61,145 nucleotides of DNA from an uncultured Granulosicoccaceae bacterium (GCA_938003855.1 CALKXD010000010.1:1-61145); one strand, 5' to 3'; numbered from the stretch's first letter, positions 45,102 through 54,999 are shown. Numbers and translations: made by a program. The notes: generated from the letters alone by a model not told the origin.

Positions 45102-46016
45102 GTGGCGAAGAAGAAAAACAAGCGTAAAAACGACAGTATTCCCGAAATAGATACCAGCGCCCTGCTCTACGATGGTCGCGAGTCGTTCTCTCTGGATAAC
45201 ATTAATACACGTATAGACCCGGTATACTCGTCCAAGAGCAACTATAAATCGATGCTTGCTGCGATGGTAAAGCGCATCGACGAGCTACAGGCAATAATGA
45301 ATGCTCAAAACCGTCACGGTATTCTGCTGGTATTCCAGGCTATGGATGCCGCCGGTAAAGATGGCACCATCCGGCGCTTGCTTACCGGCGTAAATCCGGC
45401 TGGAGTACAGGTGTATTCATTTAAAAAACCCAGTGCTGAAGAGCTTGATCATGGCTATCTATGGCGGGTTATTCAACGCATGCCAGAGCGCGGACGAATA
45501 GGCGTATTTAATCGCAGCTACTATGAGGAAGTGCTGGTCGTGAGAGTACATCCGGAGATTCTAACCCGCTATCAGCAAATCCCGCACGAGCTGATCAGCG
45601 ACACCGAAGTGGTATTTCAGAATCGCTTCGCGGAAATAAGAAACTTCGAAGACTACGCGGTCAACAACGGCATCAAGGTGATTAAGTTTTTCCTGAATGT
45701 ATCCAGAGAAGAGCAGCGACAACGATTATTAGCACGACTCGATGAGCCACAAAAACACTGGAAATTCTCGTTTGCCGACGTTGACGAACGAGAACACTGG
45801 GACAGCTATATGCAGGCATTTAGCGATTGCATCAATGAAACAGCCACTGTAAAAGCCCCCTGGGCTGTAATACCCGCCGACGACAAACTCAACATGCGGC
45901 TACTTGTTACCAGTCTGGTTTTACAGGAGATGGAAAAAATGAACCTCCAGTGGCCAACGGCGGATGAGCGCCTTGCAAACGAAATGGATGATGTGCGCGC
46001 ACGGCTTAAGGACTGA
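45102..46016 (+). CDS. ppk2: Polyphosphate kinase 2 (PPK2)
   Basis: 304 residues from a GTG start with GGAG 6 bases upstream (TTGGAGCATCC). The start is a lysine-rich tail (AKKKNKRKN). The kinase core shows Walker A VFQAMDAAGKDGTIRRLL, then FKKPSAEELDHGYLWRVIQRMPERGRIGVFNRSYYEEVLVVRVHP with Walker B and lid, and FFLNVSREEQRQRLLARLDEP-KHWKF. Single-domain PPK2 enzymes make nucleoside di- or triphosphates from polyphosphate, or run the reverse. Whether it prefers AMP, ADP or guanine nucleotides cannot be read with certainty. No ppk1 or ppx is nearby. Confidence 0.92.
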   Translation: MAKKKNKRKNDSIPEIDTSALLYDGRESFSLDNINTRIDPVYSSKSNYKSMLAAMVKRIDELQAIMNAQNRHGILLVFQAMDAAGKDGTIRRLLTGVNPAGVQVYSFKKPSAEELDHGYLWRVIQRMPERGRIGVFNRSYYEEVLVVRVHPEILTRYQQIPHELISDTEVVFQNRFAEIRNFEDYAVNNGIKVIKFFLNVSREEQRQRLLARLDEPQKHWKFSFADVDEREHWDSYMQAFSDCINETATVKAPWAVIPADDKLNMRLLVTSLVLQEMEKMNLQWPTADERLANEMDDVRARLKD

Positions 46017-46284
46017 ACACTTGCCCGGCAACCCGTCTGCGGCCTAAATTAGTGCCTATCCGGAAACAGGGCGTCGCGAGGATCATTCAGGTGCGTGAGA
46101 TTTTGCCTGCCACATGGAGGCGCTTAGTTGTTCTTAAGTAACTACCTGTGGTCGGTAAAAGATTGCGTGCCTGAGTGGTACGCAGTAGCGCTTGTTTCTG
46201 GATGGGCACTAATTAGCCCCTGAACGTACCCATTAATTAACACGCAATTTCATCCACAAACCAGAGAACAGACAGCGGAACAAC

Positions 46285-47070
46285 ATGCCAGACAGTTTTT
46301 TTACCACCGAAGACAACGAATGGTTTCATCCCACCAGCCATAGCCGTGGCCCATGGGATGCCAACCACTGCCATGCCGGACCACCCACGGGAATGATTGC
46401 GCGGGCACTCGAACAGGCACTGCCGAAGCAGCGTCTAACACGCCTAACCGTCAACCTGACACGGCCAGTGCCCTATAGCGGATTTCGCATCAGCACAGAG
46501 GTAGTACGCACTGGTCGTATAGTCTCTATAAGTAACGCTACCCTGATAAACCTGGAGGGCAAAATCTGTGTGTCTGCGACAGCGCTGCACATGACACCGC
46601 AACCTGATACTCCCTTGCCCACCTTTGAGGATGACATCATCTATAAACCCGACGATGCCGCTGTCGGGAAGTTTCCCATTGAGGAGACTCTGCACAGCGA
46701 AGACGCCTTTAATGGTGACGGTGTCACCGTAAAGTATCCACATGGGCAGACAAACTCCCCGGGCCATACCATCGCATGGATGCGTACCGTGCCATTGCTG
46801 GCCAACGAAAGGCCATCACCGTTTCAGCGTATTTGTCCTCTGGCAGACTGTGGAAACGCCTTTGGCAGAAACGCCGATCCCGCCGACATTAACTTCATGA
46901 ATCCGGATCTCACTCTGCTTCTACATCGCGACCCGGTGGGTGACTGGCTCGGCACTGAAGCACTCGGTCACTGGCACCCTAACGGGATTGGAATGGCCGA
47001 TGCGCGGTTATTTGATCAACACGGTAGCGTTGGGCGCGCCCTGCAGACTTTGCTGTTGCGGCCGTCATAA
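46285..47070 (+). CDS. Acyl-CoA thioesterase family protein (TesB/hot-dog type)
   Basis: 261 residues. The first half has DANHCHAGPPTGMIARALEQAL, the hot-dog central helix with its 'HGGPP-G' like turn, followed by RLTVNLTRPVPYSGFRISTEVVRTGRIVSISNATLIN. The second half has PLLANERPSPFQRICPLADCGNAFG and FMNPDLTLLLHRDPVGDWLGTEALGHWHPNGIGMADARLFDQHGSVGRALQTL, the second hot-dog with a late Asp. This is the double-hot-dog thioesterase family that cleaves acyl-CoA. It is preceded by 268 bases with no gene. Confidence 0.83.
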   Translation: MPDSFFTTEDNEWFHPTSHSRGPWDANHCHAGPPTGMIARALEQALPKQRLTRLTVNLTRPVPYSGFRISTEVVRTGRIVSISNATLINLEGKICVSATALHMTPQPDTPLPTFEDDIIYKPDDAAVGKFPIEETLHSEDAFNGDGVTVKYPHGQTNSPGHTIAWMRTVPLLANERPSPFQRICPLADCGNAFGRNADPADINFMNPDLTLLLHRDPVGDWLGTEALGHWHPNGIGMADARLFDQHGSVGRALQTLLLRPS

Positions 47071-47273
47071 TCGGTACCAGCAGCACACAGAAACAGAAAA
47101 TAGTAAGAATCTGTTGCTTTGTGTTCACTTTATATTGATGTTTTAAGCTGCTGTAAAAAAAGCTAATTCAGCCCAAGGGCGGACAATAAGCAATCAAAAG
47201 CACATTAAAGAAATTGTGATCCTTGACGATCCTGCACCAAGGTAAATTTATAATAGCCAAAGTGAGGACAAAC

Positions 47274-47555
47274 ATGCATACAAACAGAATCGCTACCTGC
47301 GTAGCTGCCTGTGCATTAGTGGCCAGTAGTCTGGTGGGTGTAGCACAGGCTGGTCAGCCGCTTGGTGTCAACCTCGCGCCCAGCTACCCGGATCGCCCGA
47401 TACCGCAGCGCGGTGAAGACCGTCAGCAGGTGCTCGATACCGTCGGCAAACCAGCTGCCAAGCAAGCCGGAATCGGTGACTCAGAGGTTTGGGACTACGG
47501 CACTTTCCGGGTCTTCTTCAAAGGTGACACTGTCGCATTTACACGCGTGTGGTAA
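47274..47555 (+). CDS. Small exported protein, BamE/SmpA-like fold candidate
   Basis: 93 residues from the ATG at 47274 (GTGAGG upstream). Signal peptide: MHTNRIATCVAACALVASSLVGVAQA, then a mature 67 residues. The core reads RGEDRQQVLDTVGKPAAKQAGIGDSEVWDYGTFRVFFKGDTVAFTRVW, which has the turn-strand order of the SmpA/OmlA (BamE) fold: a 'V-x-x-x-GKP' helix end, 'WDYG' strand and 'FF-GD-V' strand. There is no lipobox, so it is probably periplasmic. A TATAAT lies at 47249-47254 with a TTGACG 20 bases earlier, a slightly long spacer for a promoter. Confidence 0.65.
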   Translation: MHTNRIATCVAACALVASSLVGVAQAGQPLGVNLAPSYPDRPIPQRGEDRQQVLDTVGKPAAKQAGIGDSEVWDYGTFRVFFKGDTVAFTRVW

Positions 47556-47826
47556 CCCCGGCCACCCGATAGTCGGCGGCCGGCTCAAGGCTGCCGTTAC
47601 CGGGTCTCCCGGCAGGCCCGCAACACCGTGGTTCAGGCTCGCGATCCGGCGCGACAAGACCGCGTGATGCCAACGCATAAAACACGCTGGCAACCCTCAG
47701 TGAAACATAACACCATTTGGTGGCATCGCTTCAACTTCAGTGGGAAAATGCGGTACTCTTGGGACCTTCAGTGATACGCCATTCCGTCGATCACCTGTCC
47801 CTCTGAATCACAGCCGGAACTCTATT

Positions 47827-48507
47827 GTGCTAAGCCCGATGATCGCCCCCTCCATACTCTCCGCCAACTTTGCACGGCTTGGCGAAGAGGTCGACTCCGT
47901 GCTTGAGGCCGGCGCTGACATTGTGCACTTTGACGTCATGGACAACCACTATGTGCCCAACCTGACTATCGGTCCGCTGGTGTGCGAAGCGCTGCGCAAG
48001 CATGGTGTGTCTGCGCCGATTGATGTACACCTGATGGTCAAGCCTGTTGACCGCATGATCAACGATTTCGCTGACGCCGGCGCCAGCTATATCACCTTCC
48101 ACCCTGAAGCCTCGGAACACATCGACCGCTCACTGCAACTGATTGAGAGCAAGGGTTGCAAGGCTGGCCTGGTGTTCAATCCCTCTACCAGCCTGTCCTA
48201 CCTGGACCACGTGATGGATCGCATCGACATGATACTACTGATGTCGGTCAACCCCGGGTTCGGCGGTCAGAGCTTTATTCCGTCCACGCTGCCAAAGCTT
48301 GCGCAGGCCAGAGAGCGCATTGACAAAAGCGGCCGCGAGATACGTCTGGAAGTAGACGGTGGCGTGAAGATCAACAACATTGCACAGATCGCTGCCGCTG
48401 GCGCTGATACATTTGTTGCAGGGTCAGCTATTTTCGGCACCGACGATTACGCGGCCACTATCGCAGGCATGCGCGATGAAATTGCCAGCGTCACGCACCG
48501 CGATTAA
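47827..48507 (+). CDS. rpe: Ribulose-phosphate 3-epimerase
   Basis: 226 residues from a GTG at 47827 (GGA 8 bases upstream), which gives the usual short lead before [15 protein letters not shown]. Family marks: [19 protein letters not shown], with metal-binding His and catalytic Asp; [36 protein letters not shown]; and [29 protein letters not shown] with the second catalytic Asp. It interconverts ribulose-5-phosphate and xylulose-5-phosphate in the pentose phosphate pathway. In many gammaproteobacteria gph follows rpe directly; here two sensor genes on the other strand separate them. Confidence 0.93.
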   Translation: MLSPMIAPSILSANFARLGEEVDSVLEAGADIVHFDVMDNHYVPNLTIGPLVCEALRKHGVSAPIDVHLMVKPVDRMINDFADAGASYITFHPEASEHIDRSLQLIESKGCKAGLVFNPSTSLSYLDHVMDRIDMILLMSVNPGFGGQSFIPSTLPKLAQARERIDKSGREIRLEVDGGVKINNIAQIAAAGADTFVAGSAIFGTDDYAATIAGMRDEIASVTHRD

Positions 48508-48520
48508 CACGCGGTAGCGT

Positions 48521-49852
48521 TTATTCGGTCGAGTTGATCGTGATCATCTGACCGCGACGACGCAGACGCTCACCGCGCAACACGCCATCAAACGCTGTCA
48601 CGGCATCGGCAATCGTTGCAAACTTCCCGGTAAACAGCTTGGATGCCGTTGTTTCAATCTGCGCTTGAAAAGCACCGTCTCCAAAGCTCGCAAAGGGCGC
48701 AATTACCGATGCGGTATCATTCAGTAGCTCTTTAGCGCCGAGACTGCAGTGATCCATCACTGAGGGCTCAATTTCCCGGAACGGCGCAAGCGACCCTTTA
48801 ATCTGATTAAACCGCTGACTCGTGTCGCGATCCTGCAGCACCTCCAGCAATAATGCCTGGCCTTTCATCTCCGCTTCACTGGACACCTTACCCAACATAA
48901 AAACATCCAGTACCAGCATGTAACTGGATTGAGTACCCGGTGCCAGCACACAGCCAAAGTCGGTACCCAGTTTTTGTTCAAGGCGTAAAAACTGTCCCTT
49001 CGCCCAGTCACCCAGCAATGCCGCCGCCGCATCTCCACGGGACACTGCAGCTACCTGATCCTCCCAGCTGCCACTGCCGAAACTGCGCGCATGCGGAATC
49101 AATCGTCGGGTAGTTTCCAATGCTGTTAAAAATGCATCTGTCTGTAGAACCGATTTATCAAGGTTATGGTAAAACGCGTTAAATAGGTCAGGACCGGCAA
49201 CGCCTAGAAATACATTGTTGAAGATAACCCGGTGTTGCCACGCTTCGTTACCGACAGCAAGTGCTGTTATCTCTTTGCTTTTCAGTGCTTCGAGCAGTGC
49301 AACAAAAGCAGACCAGCTTATCTCACTACCCAACGCCTCCTGTGAGATCAGATCAGCGTTGTACCAAAGCCAGTTCTCACCGTGCACACTGACGGGCACC
49401 GCGACTATCTCTTCGCCCCGGGTGATCACATCGATAACGGCGTCGCTGTAGAGTGCTGTCAGCGCTTCAACCTGCGCGGGATCTGTGAAGGTTTTGAGCA
49501 ATCCCAGTTCCGCAAATTGCCTGACCTCAGCGCCACCATTCCATTGCAGTGCGGTAGGCGGGTACCCTTTAGCCATTCGTGAGACTGCACTCTCGCGCGT
49601 TGCCTGGTGATCAATCTCGACAGAATTGAACCACTGGCCACCACGCCTGGTGTATTCATTGATGATAACCTGCACTGCAGCCGCATCCGACCCTTTCGAC
49701 CACCAATGCACCACTTCGGCTTCGGGGGCTACCGCAATATCCTGCGCGTACAATTGACCATCGGGGCCGGGCAATGTCAGCAGCACCAGCAACGCTGTCA
49801 CTGCGGTGCGAGTAAGTTCCTTTGGATTAAACATACGAGCGTTTGCAGTCAC
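48521..49852 (-). CDS. Extracellular solute-binding protein, sugar family
   Basis: 443 residues from the GTG at 49852 or the ATG at 49834. A signal peptide (TAVTALLVLLTLPGPDGQLYAQ) leads to a family 1 (maltose/glucose-type) binding fold: AEVVHWWSKGSDAAAVQVIINEYTRRGGQWF, YPPTALQWNGGAEVRQFAELGLL, VPVSVHGENWLWYNADLI and ALLGDWAKGQFL. This pattern is close to glucose/mannose-binding proteins. No ABC permease or ATPase lies beside it. Its start directly abuts the stop of the membrane GGDEF-EAL gene, so the two are co-expressed. It may be the sugar-sensing partner of that protein rather than a transporter component. Confidence 0.87.
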   Translation of the reverse strand: MTANARMFNPKELTRTAVTALLVLLTLPGPDGQLYAQDIAVAPEAEVVHWWSKGSDAAAVQVIINEYTRRGGQWFNSVEIDHQATRESAVSRMAKGYPPTALQWNGGAEVRQFAELGLLKTFTDPAQVEALTALYSDAVIDVITRGEEIVAVPVSVHGENWLWYNADLISQEALGSEISWSAFVALLEALKSKEITALAVGNEAWQHRVIFNNVFLGVAGPDLFNAFYHNLDKSVLQTDAFLTALETTRRLIPHARSFGSGSWEDQVAAVSRGDAAAALLGDWAKGQFLRLEQKLGTDFGCVLAPGTQSSYMLVLDVFMLGKVSSEAEMKGQALLLEVLQDRDTSQRFNQIKGSLAPFREIEPSVMDHCSLGAKELLNDTASVIAPFASFGDGAFQAQIETTASKLFTGKFATIADAVTAFDGVLRGERLRRRGQMITINSTE

Positions 49853-52009
49853 TTACCCTGCCTTTCGGAGATTTTGCGCAGCAGACAGCTGATCTGCAAC
49901 CGTGTCAGCATCTGACGGTTTATAGAAATAATAACCCTGGAGAATTTCACAGCCCATTTCCCTGAGTGCGTCACCCTGCTCTTGCGTTTCAACACCTTCG
50001 GCAACACAGGTCTTGTTCATTGTCTTGCACATTCCAACCACTGCTTCAACAACACCGCGACTGACTGAACTGTGCGCCAGATCCTTCACAAAAGACTGGT
50101 CAATTTTGACAACATCCACGTTGATCTCCAGCAACGAACTCAACGACGCGTAACCGGTACCAAAGTCATCGAGAGCAAGCTTGTAACCGAGACTGCGAAG
50201 CCTGGCCAGAACATCAGTGGCATGATCGCCCATTTCTGACAAAGCGATATTTTCGGTGATCTCTACTTCAAACACGGGTTCGACTGGATCAATCGAATTA
50301 CTCGCCACGGTTAATCGTTCAATAAATTCAGGGTCAATCAGCGATAGAGAGCCGACATTGAACGCAATAGTGCCTGGTTTCAGTCCCCGCGCCAGCCAGC
50401 GTTTATAGTCTTCAACCATGTGATCGAGCAAAGACCAGGTAAGCTCGACGATCAACCCGGACTTCTCCGCCACAGGGATAAAGTCAGACGGAGAAACAAC
50501 CCCACCGTCGGCCTTGTGCCATCGACACAATGCTTCCATGCCGCTGGGAGCATTGGTCTGTGAGTCGATCTGGATCTGATAGTACGGCACAAATTCATTC
50601 GCGGCGATACCGAGTCGGATTTCTTCAATCAGATCATTCTCAATCTCAGCCGCATCACTCATCGACAATTCGAACAGGGGAATGGTCGCTTCGGTGCTCT
50701 GATACCTGCGACTGGCCAGTCTCGCATTGAGTAACTGATCCATGAATTGCACCGGCTTGTCGCTTGCCAGACTGGCACCGAGAACCGTGACCGGGAATAT
50801 CTGAATATTGCCTAGTGTCAGTTTGGCATCGAGTGCCTTGTGCAACGGATCACGATTTTCAGCGGCCTGTTGCAGATAATCACGGTCGAGCAAGACAGTG
50901 AACTCTTCATCGCCGGTACGAGCAATATCAGTTTCGGCAGGGAAAATCGACACCAGCCGGTCAGCAAAGCAATGGAAGAACTCATCGGTTTGCCCTGGGC
51001 CGATCAAGTTACTGATCACGGTGAAGTTCTGAATACGGATAACCAGCAGCGAGTGCGACAGCGATTTGACCAGACTCCCCTCTGTTGGTCGCTCTGCCAG
51101 ACTTTTTGCCAACCCGGCCGCATTCGGCAGTTTGGTGGCTGGATCAAAATAGGCCTGCACCGAAAGCTCACGCTGGGCTTTCACTACCCGCTTCTGCACC
51201 CGCTTAAACGCTGCCAGTAGCGGAATAAATATAAGAACCGTTACCAACACCAGCACCAGAATGATCAGCGCTGACAATGTCGAGTGCAGTGTATGCAGGC
51301 GAGCGGTATTTTCTGTCATCTCTACCTGAATCGCATTGAAAACCTCAGCGTAGCCGGTTTCCAGTAAGCCTTTGTCGCCAGCCGTTGCGTCCACCGGCAG
51401 CCAGGTGTTTTTAGTTTGCTCCGAGCTTTCAACCGATTGGGCAACCAGTTCGCGCAAGCGTGTCTGGTATTGCTCGACTTTAGCGTTGAGTGCAAACGGC
51501 GGCTCTAGAAACATCGCTTCCAGTGCCGCATTGGAAGAGCGTTCACCCAGTTTACCGGTCAATGCTCTGACTTCCCCATGCAGATTACCAATTTGCACGG
51601 TGTCCCCCTCCAGACTTTGCTGAATCTTCTGCACCAGCCGTTCGTTTATCTCCTCCGCTGACAGGACGTTTTTCAGATCTGCGGTTCGAACCGACGAATC
51701 ACGGATTGCGCGCTGCATTGCACTGATCACAACATAACTGCGGCTCAGCGTTGCCTGCTCGGCAAGCGTGCGTTGCAATGCGATATAACTGAACGCAATC
51801 ACAGCGGTCACAACCACCAGCGCTACCACGTAGCCCTGCATCATTCGACGCGACTGGATACGAAGATCGTTGTCGACCACGTCTGCCCTGCCCGCCACGG
51901 CATCCATACTTGCGCGTGTGGCGCGCAAGTTTGTACCCGACGTCAACGCCGACGTCGTATCTGGCAGGTTTGTGCCGGTTTTGCGGTGCGGTTGAAGGTC
52001 GTTTGACAT
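49853..52009 (-). CDS. Membrane GGDEF-EAL c-di-GMP phosphodiesterase
   Basis: 718 residues. Two membrane helices (about 59-78 and 246-268) flank a periplasmic sensor of some 165 residues rich in helix. After the second helix come a degenerate GGDEF domain (284-430), where the motif reads RTGDEEF (residues 364-370), so the second Gly is replaced by Asp, and a complete EAL domain (455-705): MEALCRW (Glu492), EITENIAL, DDFGTGYASLSSL, VVKIDQSFVKDL and AEGVETQEQGD. It should hydrolyse c-di-GMP, with the GGDEF part possibly regulatory. The sugar-binding protein begins at its stop codon. The pair recalls Vibrio MbaA with the binding protein NspS. Confidence 0.9.
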   Translation of the reverse strand: MSNDLQPHRKTGTNLPDTTSALTSGTNLRATRASMDAVAGRADVVDNDLRIQSRRMMQGYVVALVVVTAVIAFSYIALQRTLAEQATLSRSYVVISAMQRAIRDSSVRTADLKNVLSAEEINERLVQKIQQSLEGDTVQIGNLHGEVRALTGKLGERSSNAALEAMFLEPPFALNAKVEQYQTRLRELVAQSVESSEQTKNTWLPVDATAGDKGLLETGYAEVFNAIQVEMTENTARLHTLHSTLSALIILVLVLVTVLIFIPLLAAFKRVQKRVVKAQRELSVQAYFDPATKLPNAAGLAKSLAERPTEGSLVKSLSHSLLVIRIQNFTVISNLIGPGQTDEFFHCFADRLVSIFPAETDIARTGDEEFTVLLDRDYLQQAAENRDPLHKALDAKLTLGNIQIFPVTVLGASLASDKPVQFMDQLLNARLASRRYQSTEATIPLFELSMSDAAEIENDLIEEIRLGIAANEFVPYYQIQIDSQTNAPSGMEALCRWHKADGGVVSPSDFIPVAEKSGLIVELTWSLLDHMVEDYKRWLARGLKPGTIAFNVGSLSLIDPEFIERLTVASNSIDPVEPVFEVEITENIALSEMGDHATDVLARLRSLGYKLALDDFGTGYASLSSLLEINVDVVKIDQSFVKDLAHSSVSRGVVEAVVGMCKTMNKTCVAEGVETQEQGDALREMGCEILQGYYFYKPSDADTVADQLSAAQNLRKAG

Positions 52010-52387
52010 CGCCTATCGACTCCGCCAAAGCATGATTTCAACAGCGCAACTTTTCGAATTCACACCCATATCCTGATGATGCCCTTTAACTCAACACAGA
52101 CGTCCGGTTGACGTCAGTTGTATGGTCCAGGTCGTTTTTACTCAAAGTTGCAATGTCGGCCGAATACCGTATTTCACCAGCCTGATGGTTCAGGGACAGC
52201 TATCCAGAACACACACTGCCAGTCGCAAACTCATTTACGGTATTACACGCCTACCCCACTGCTGTGGAGGCAAGGAGCAAGCCACCGTTCGCCGGCATCC
52301 GGTACCGGGGTGGCGCTGATTAGAGAGATTGTGATGCGTCGCATCGAACCGCTTTCCAGAATGATAACCAGACAGCAACTCTTGTAA
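52010..52387. other. Gene-free stretch upstream of the GGDEF-EAL gene
   Basis: 378 bases between two minus-strand genes. Frames here (for example 52118-52387 plus) have no family motif and no ribosome site. I see no hairpin or repeat of note. It should contain the promoter of the GGDEF-EAL/solute-binding pair and the 3' end of gph is at 52388. Confidence 0.35.
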
Positions 52388-53164
52388 TTAACCGCCTCTC
52401 TGCGAGTGTCGCAGGCAGGCCACCAGCGCATCCGCGTTTTCCGCCACCCTATCAGCGTTCAGATCGGCGATGTCTTCATTGCGATAACCCCACGGCAGCA
52501 CAATCACCGGAATTCCGGCTGCCCGCGCAACCCCAACGTCGGCGGCGGAGTCGCCAATCATCACAGCCTCAGTGGTTTTTGCACCCATTAACGACAGACA
52601 GTGCTGCAACGGTGCGGCATGTGGTTTGCGAAATTCTGTGGTGTCGCCACCAACGATCACTTCAAAATGATGATCAATCGCGAGTTGCTGCACCACGGAA
52701 CGTGCGATCGCCTCAGGCTTGTTGGTGCAGATAGCATGGCGATAACCGTCGACAGATAAACCCGCCAGAGCCTCAGACACCCGGGGATACAGCTGCGATT
52801 CCTCACAACTGTGCTGCGTGTAATAGTCGATAAATCTCTGATATGCCTCGTCGCGTTGATACACAGCCTGCCCGTTCACTGCAGCAAAAGCCCGGTCCAG
52901 TAGTTTGCCTGCACCAGCGCCGATCATGCTGCGCGATTGAGCAAGGCTCAGCGAGGACAGCTTGTAATCAATCAATACGTGGTTCAGCGCTTGATGAATG
53001 TCGGCAATGCTGTCTACCAGCGTGCCATCCAGATCCCACACAAGCACGCTGGTTTTTTCAGTAACAACAGACACCGGATTAGATACTCTCTCTGTGACTC
53101 GATCAATGACTGTCTGTCGACAGGCGTTACCGGGAAGGATCTTCGCTGTTGTTATTTTGCGCAA
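52388..53164 (-). CDS. gph: Phosphoglycolate phosphatase (HAD superfamily)
   Basis: Up to 258 residues; the first 30 or so are atypical, and a GTG at 53074 would give the usual length near 228. The HAD motifs are present: LVWDLDGTLVDS with the nucleophilic Asp, CTNKPEAIARSVVQQL with the Thr of motif II, FRKPHAAPLQHCLSLMG with the Lys, and VMIGDSAADVGVARAAGIPVIVLPWGYR with the metal-binding Asp pair. It dephosphorylates 2-phosphoglycolate, a by-product of DNA repair and oxidative damage. GWGYR near the end is characteristic of Gph. The start is the only uncertain part. Confidence 0.88.
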   Translation of the reverse strand: MRKITTAKILPGNACRQTVIDRVTERVSNPVSVVTEKTSVLVWDLDGTLVDSIADIHQALNHVLIDYKLSSLSLAQSRSMIGAGAGKLLDRAFAAVNGQAVYQRDEAYQRFIDYYTQHSCEESQLYPRVSEALAGLSVDGYRHAICTNKPEAIARSVVQQLAIDHHFEVIVGGDTTEFRKPHAAPLQHCLSLMGAKTTEAVMIGDSAADVGVARAAGIPVIVLPWGYRNEDIADLNADRVAENADALVACLRHSQRGG

Positions 53165-53335
53165 TCACTGCTGGTTATTCAACCAGACCTCGGTATCACG
53201 ACAGAACACCCTGTCATATGCATGTCACACAACGGCTAACCGGCAACAATTTGGCGGCAGAAGGCTCGACTGAGACACAATAGTTTCTGAACATTGCCAA
53301 TAACATGACTGTTTTCGCTCGAGTTGTTCATCTAA

Positions 53336-54907
53336 ATGAATCGATCGCTCCGAGGCATGGCACTGGCAGTTATCGCCCTGCTGGTATTTCAGCCCGATAC
53401 CGGGCAGTCAGCGGCAGCGAAAATCACGTCCAATGAAGTTCTGCACGCATCAACATTCGAACGCCGGATACAGCTTAGTCTCAATGGTGAGACACTGAGC
53501 TTGCTGTTGCAACCGAGTTACGTCACCGCCAGCGTCACCACACTCGGAGAACAGGGAGACCTGCTCGGCGGTCCACAGATCAGAACCTATACCGGCATCG
53601 TCGAAGGAGATGCGCAGTCCTGGGTTCGCCTGACGCTGGGTCAGTCAGCCATCAGAGGCGTGGTGTCACATTACGGGCAGCGCTATGAAGTAGACACCAC
53701 CGACTCCGGCGACATCACCGTTGAACCACTGACGGCAACCGACCGGCAATTTGTCACTAAAAACACCAATGGCGGAGTTTTACGTCGGCAAAACCTGTCA
53801 CTGACGGATGATCAAAACCTAACTGCCAAGGGCGTAACCCGCGTGGCAAAAATCGCCATCGTGGTAGACAGCCGCTACAACGACAACTACAACGGCAAAG
53901 GGGTTGAAAAAGCCTTGTCGATTATCAACTCGGTGGACGGAATCTACCGGGAGGAGTTCGGACTGGCGCTGGAAGTCCGGACAATCATCAGTTACACCGA
54001 TGCCAGTTCCGACCCATTGATCTATGGCCCGGTTCCTATTGAGACAATGCTGCGCGACTTTCGCGAGTACCGGATACACAACAACAATCTGCAAGACGTC
54101 AGCATGGTGCACTTGTTTACCGGCAATGAAAATTCCGACGAACCGGTTGGCCTGGCCTGGATCGATACCGCCTGTCGCGACGATGGCTATGACGTCGGGA
54201 TATCCACAGACTACCATCACGATATACTGCTGGCTGCTCATGAAATTGCGCATAACCTGGGGGCCCACCACGACACCGAAACCGCCTGCGCCGCCGAAAC
54301 AAATCGACTTATGTGGCCCTATATATCATCACAGACGTCGCAGCAGTTCTCACGCTGCACCCACGAGGCGATTCAACTGTCTCTTGAATCAAGCTGCCAT
54401 GCTCCGGCAATTGATTTGCAACTCGACCTTGTCGCGCTCGACATAAATATATTGAATATACGCGTGATCAACAACGACCCGGTGCAAACCAACCACTCAG
54501 CCAAAGTTACTTTCGATCTACCACCAGGCGTGATTACCACTGCATTGAAAGGGGTTTGCACTTATTTGAAGGATCAGATCCAGTGCCTCGTAGGCACCCT
54601 GTTGCCGGGCGCTGAACGTAATATCGTTTTGGATCTGCAACCAAACGATGAGGCCGTCGCCACTGCATCGCAGGTTCTCAATGCCAGCCTCGAACTCAAC
54701 GGTGCCATTGATGTAGTGTCCGAAAACAACCGCAGCGCCGCCGAACTGATCTATGGCAGGCTGGACATGACAGCCGCCGTAAACCCTGATATTTCAGAGG
54801 CTGCACCACCACGTGGCGGCAATAGCGGTACCGGTGCTATCTTACCTGTCTGGCTATTCGCTTTGTTGGTCGGCGTATGGGCTATACGCCGCAGGGTGCG
54901 ATTTTGA
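53336..54907 (+). CDS. Secreted reprolysin-like zinc metalloprotease with C-terminal anchor
   Basis: 523 residues. A signal peptide (GMALAVIALLVFQPDTGQSAAA), then a propeptide-like beta-rich region (GETLSLLLQPSYVTA, GDAQSWVRLTLGQSAIRGVVSHYG) found ahead of reprolysins. From about residue 170 comes the protease: VAKIAIVVDSRYNDNYNGK, VSMVHLFTGNE and HEIAHNLGAHHD (residues 302-313) with His302, Glu303, His306 and His312 as zinc and catalytic residues, and Cys pairs typical of M12B. The last 30 residues, GGNSGTGAILPVWLFALLVGVWAIRRRVRF, are a Gly-rich turn, one helix and an Arg-rich end, similar to GlyGly-CTERM sorting tails. The target is unknown. Confidence 0.85.
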   Translation: MNRSLRGMALAVIALLVFQPDTGQSAAAKITSNEVLHASTFERRIQLSLNGETLSLLLQPSYVTASVTTLGEQGDLLGGPQIRTYTGIVEGDAQSWVRLTLGQSAIRGVVSHYGQRYEVDTTDSGDITVEPLTATDRQFVTKNTNGGVLRRQNLSLTDDQNLTAKGVTRVAKIAIVVDSRYNDNYNGKGVEKALSIINSVDGIYREEFGLALEVRTIISYTDASSDPLIYGPVPIETMLRDFREYRIHNNNLQDVSMVHLFTGNENSDEPVGLAWIDTACRDDGYDVGISTDYHHDILLAAHEIAHNLGAHHDTETACAAETNRLMWPYISSQTSQQFSRCTHEAIQLSLESSCHAPAIDLQLDLVALDINILNIRVINNDPVQTNHSAKVTFDLPPGVITTALKGVCTYLKDQIQCLVGTLLPGAERNIVLDLQPNDEAVATASQVLNASLELNGAIDVVSENNRSAAELIYGRLDMTAAVNPDISEAAPPRGGNSGTGAILPVWLFALLVGVWAIRRRVRF

Positions 54908-54999
54908 CCAGACGATAACTGGAAAACAAACTCATGATCGCGGTATCGGCTGATCACTAACCGGTCGCTAAAAAATCACTCCGATAACACAAGTACTGG

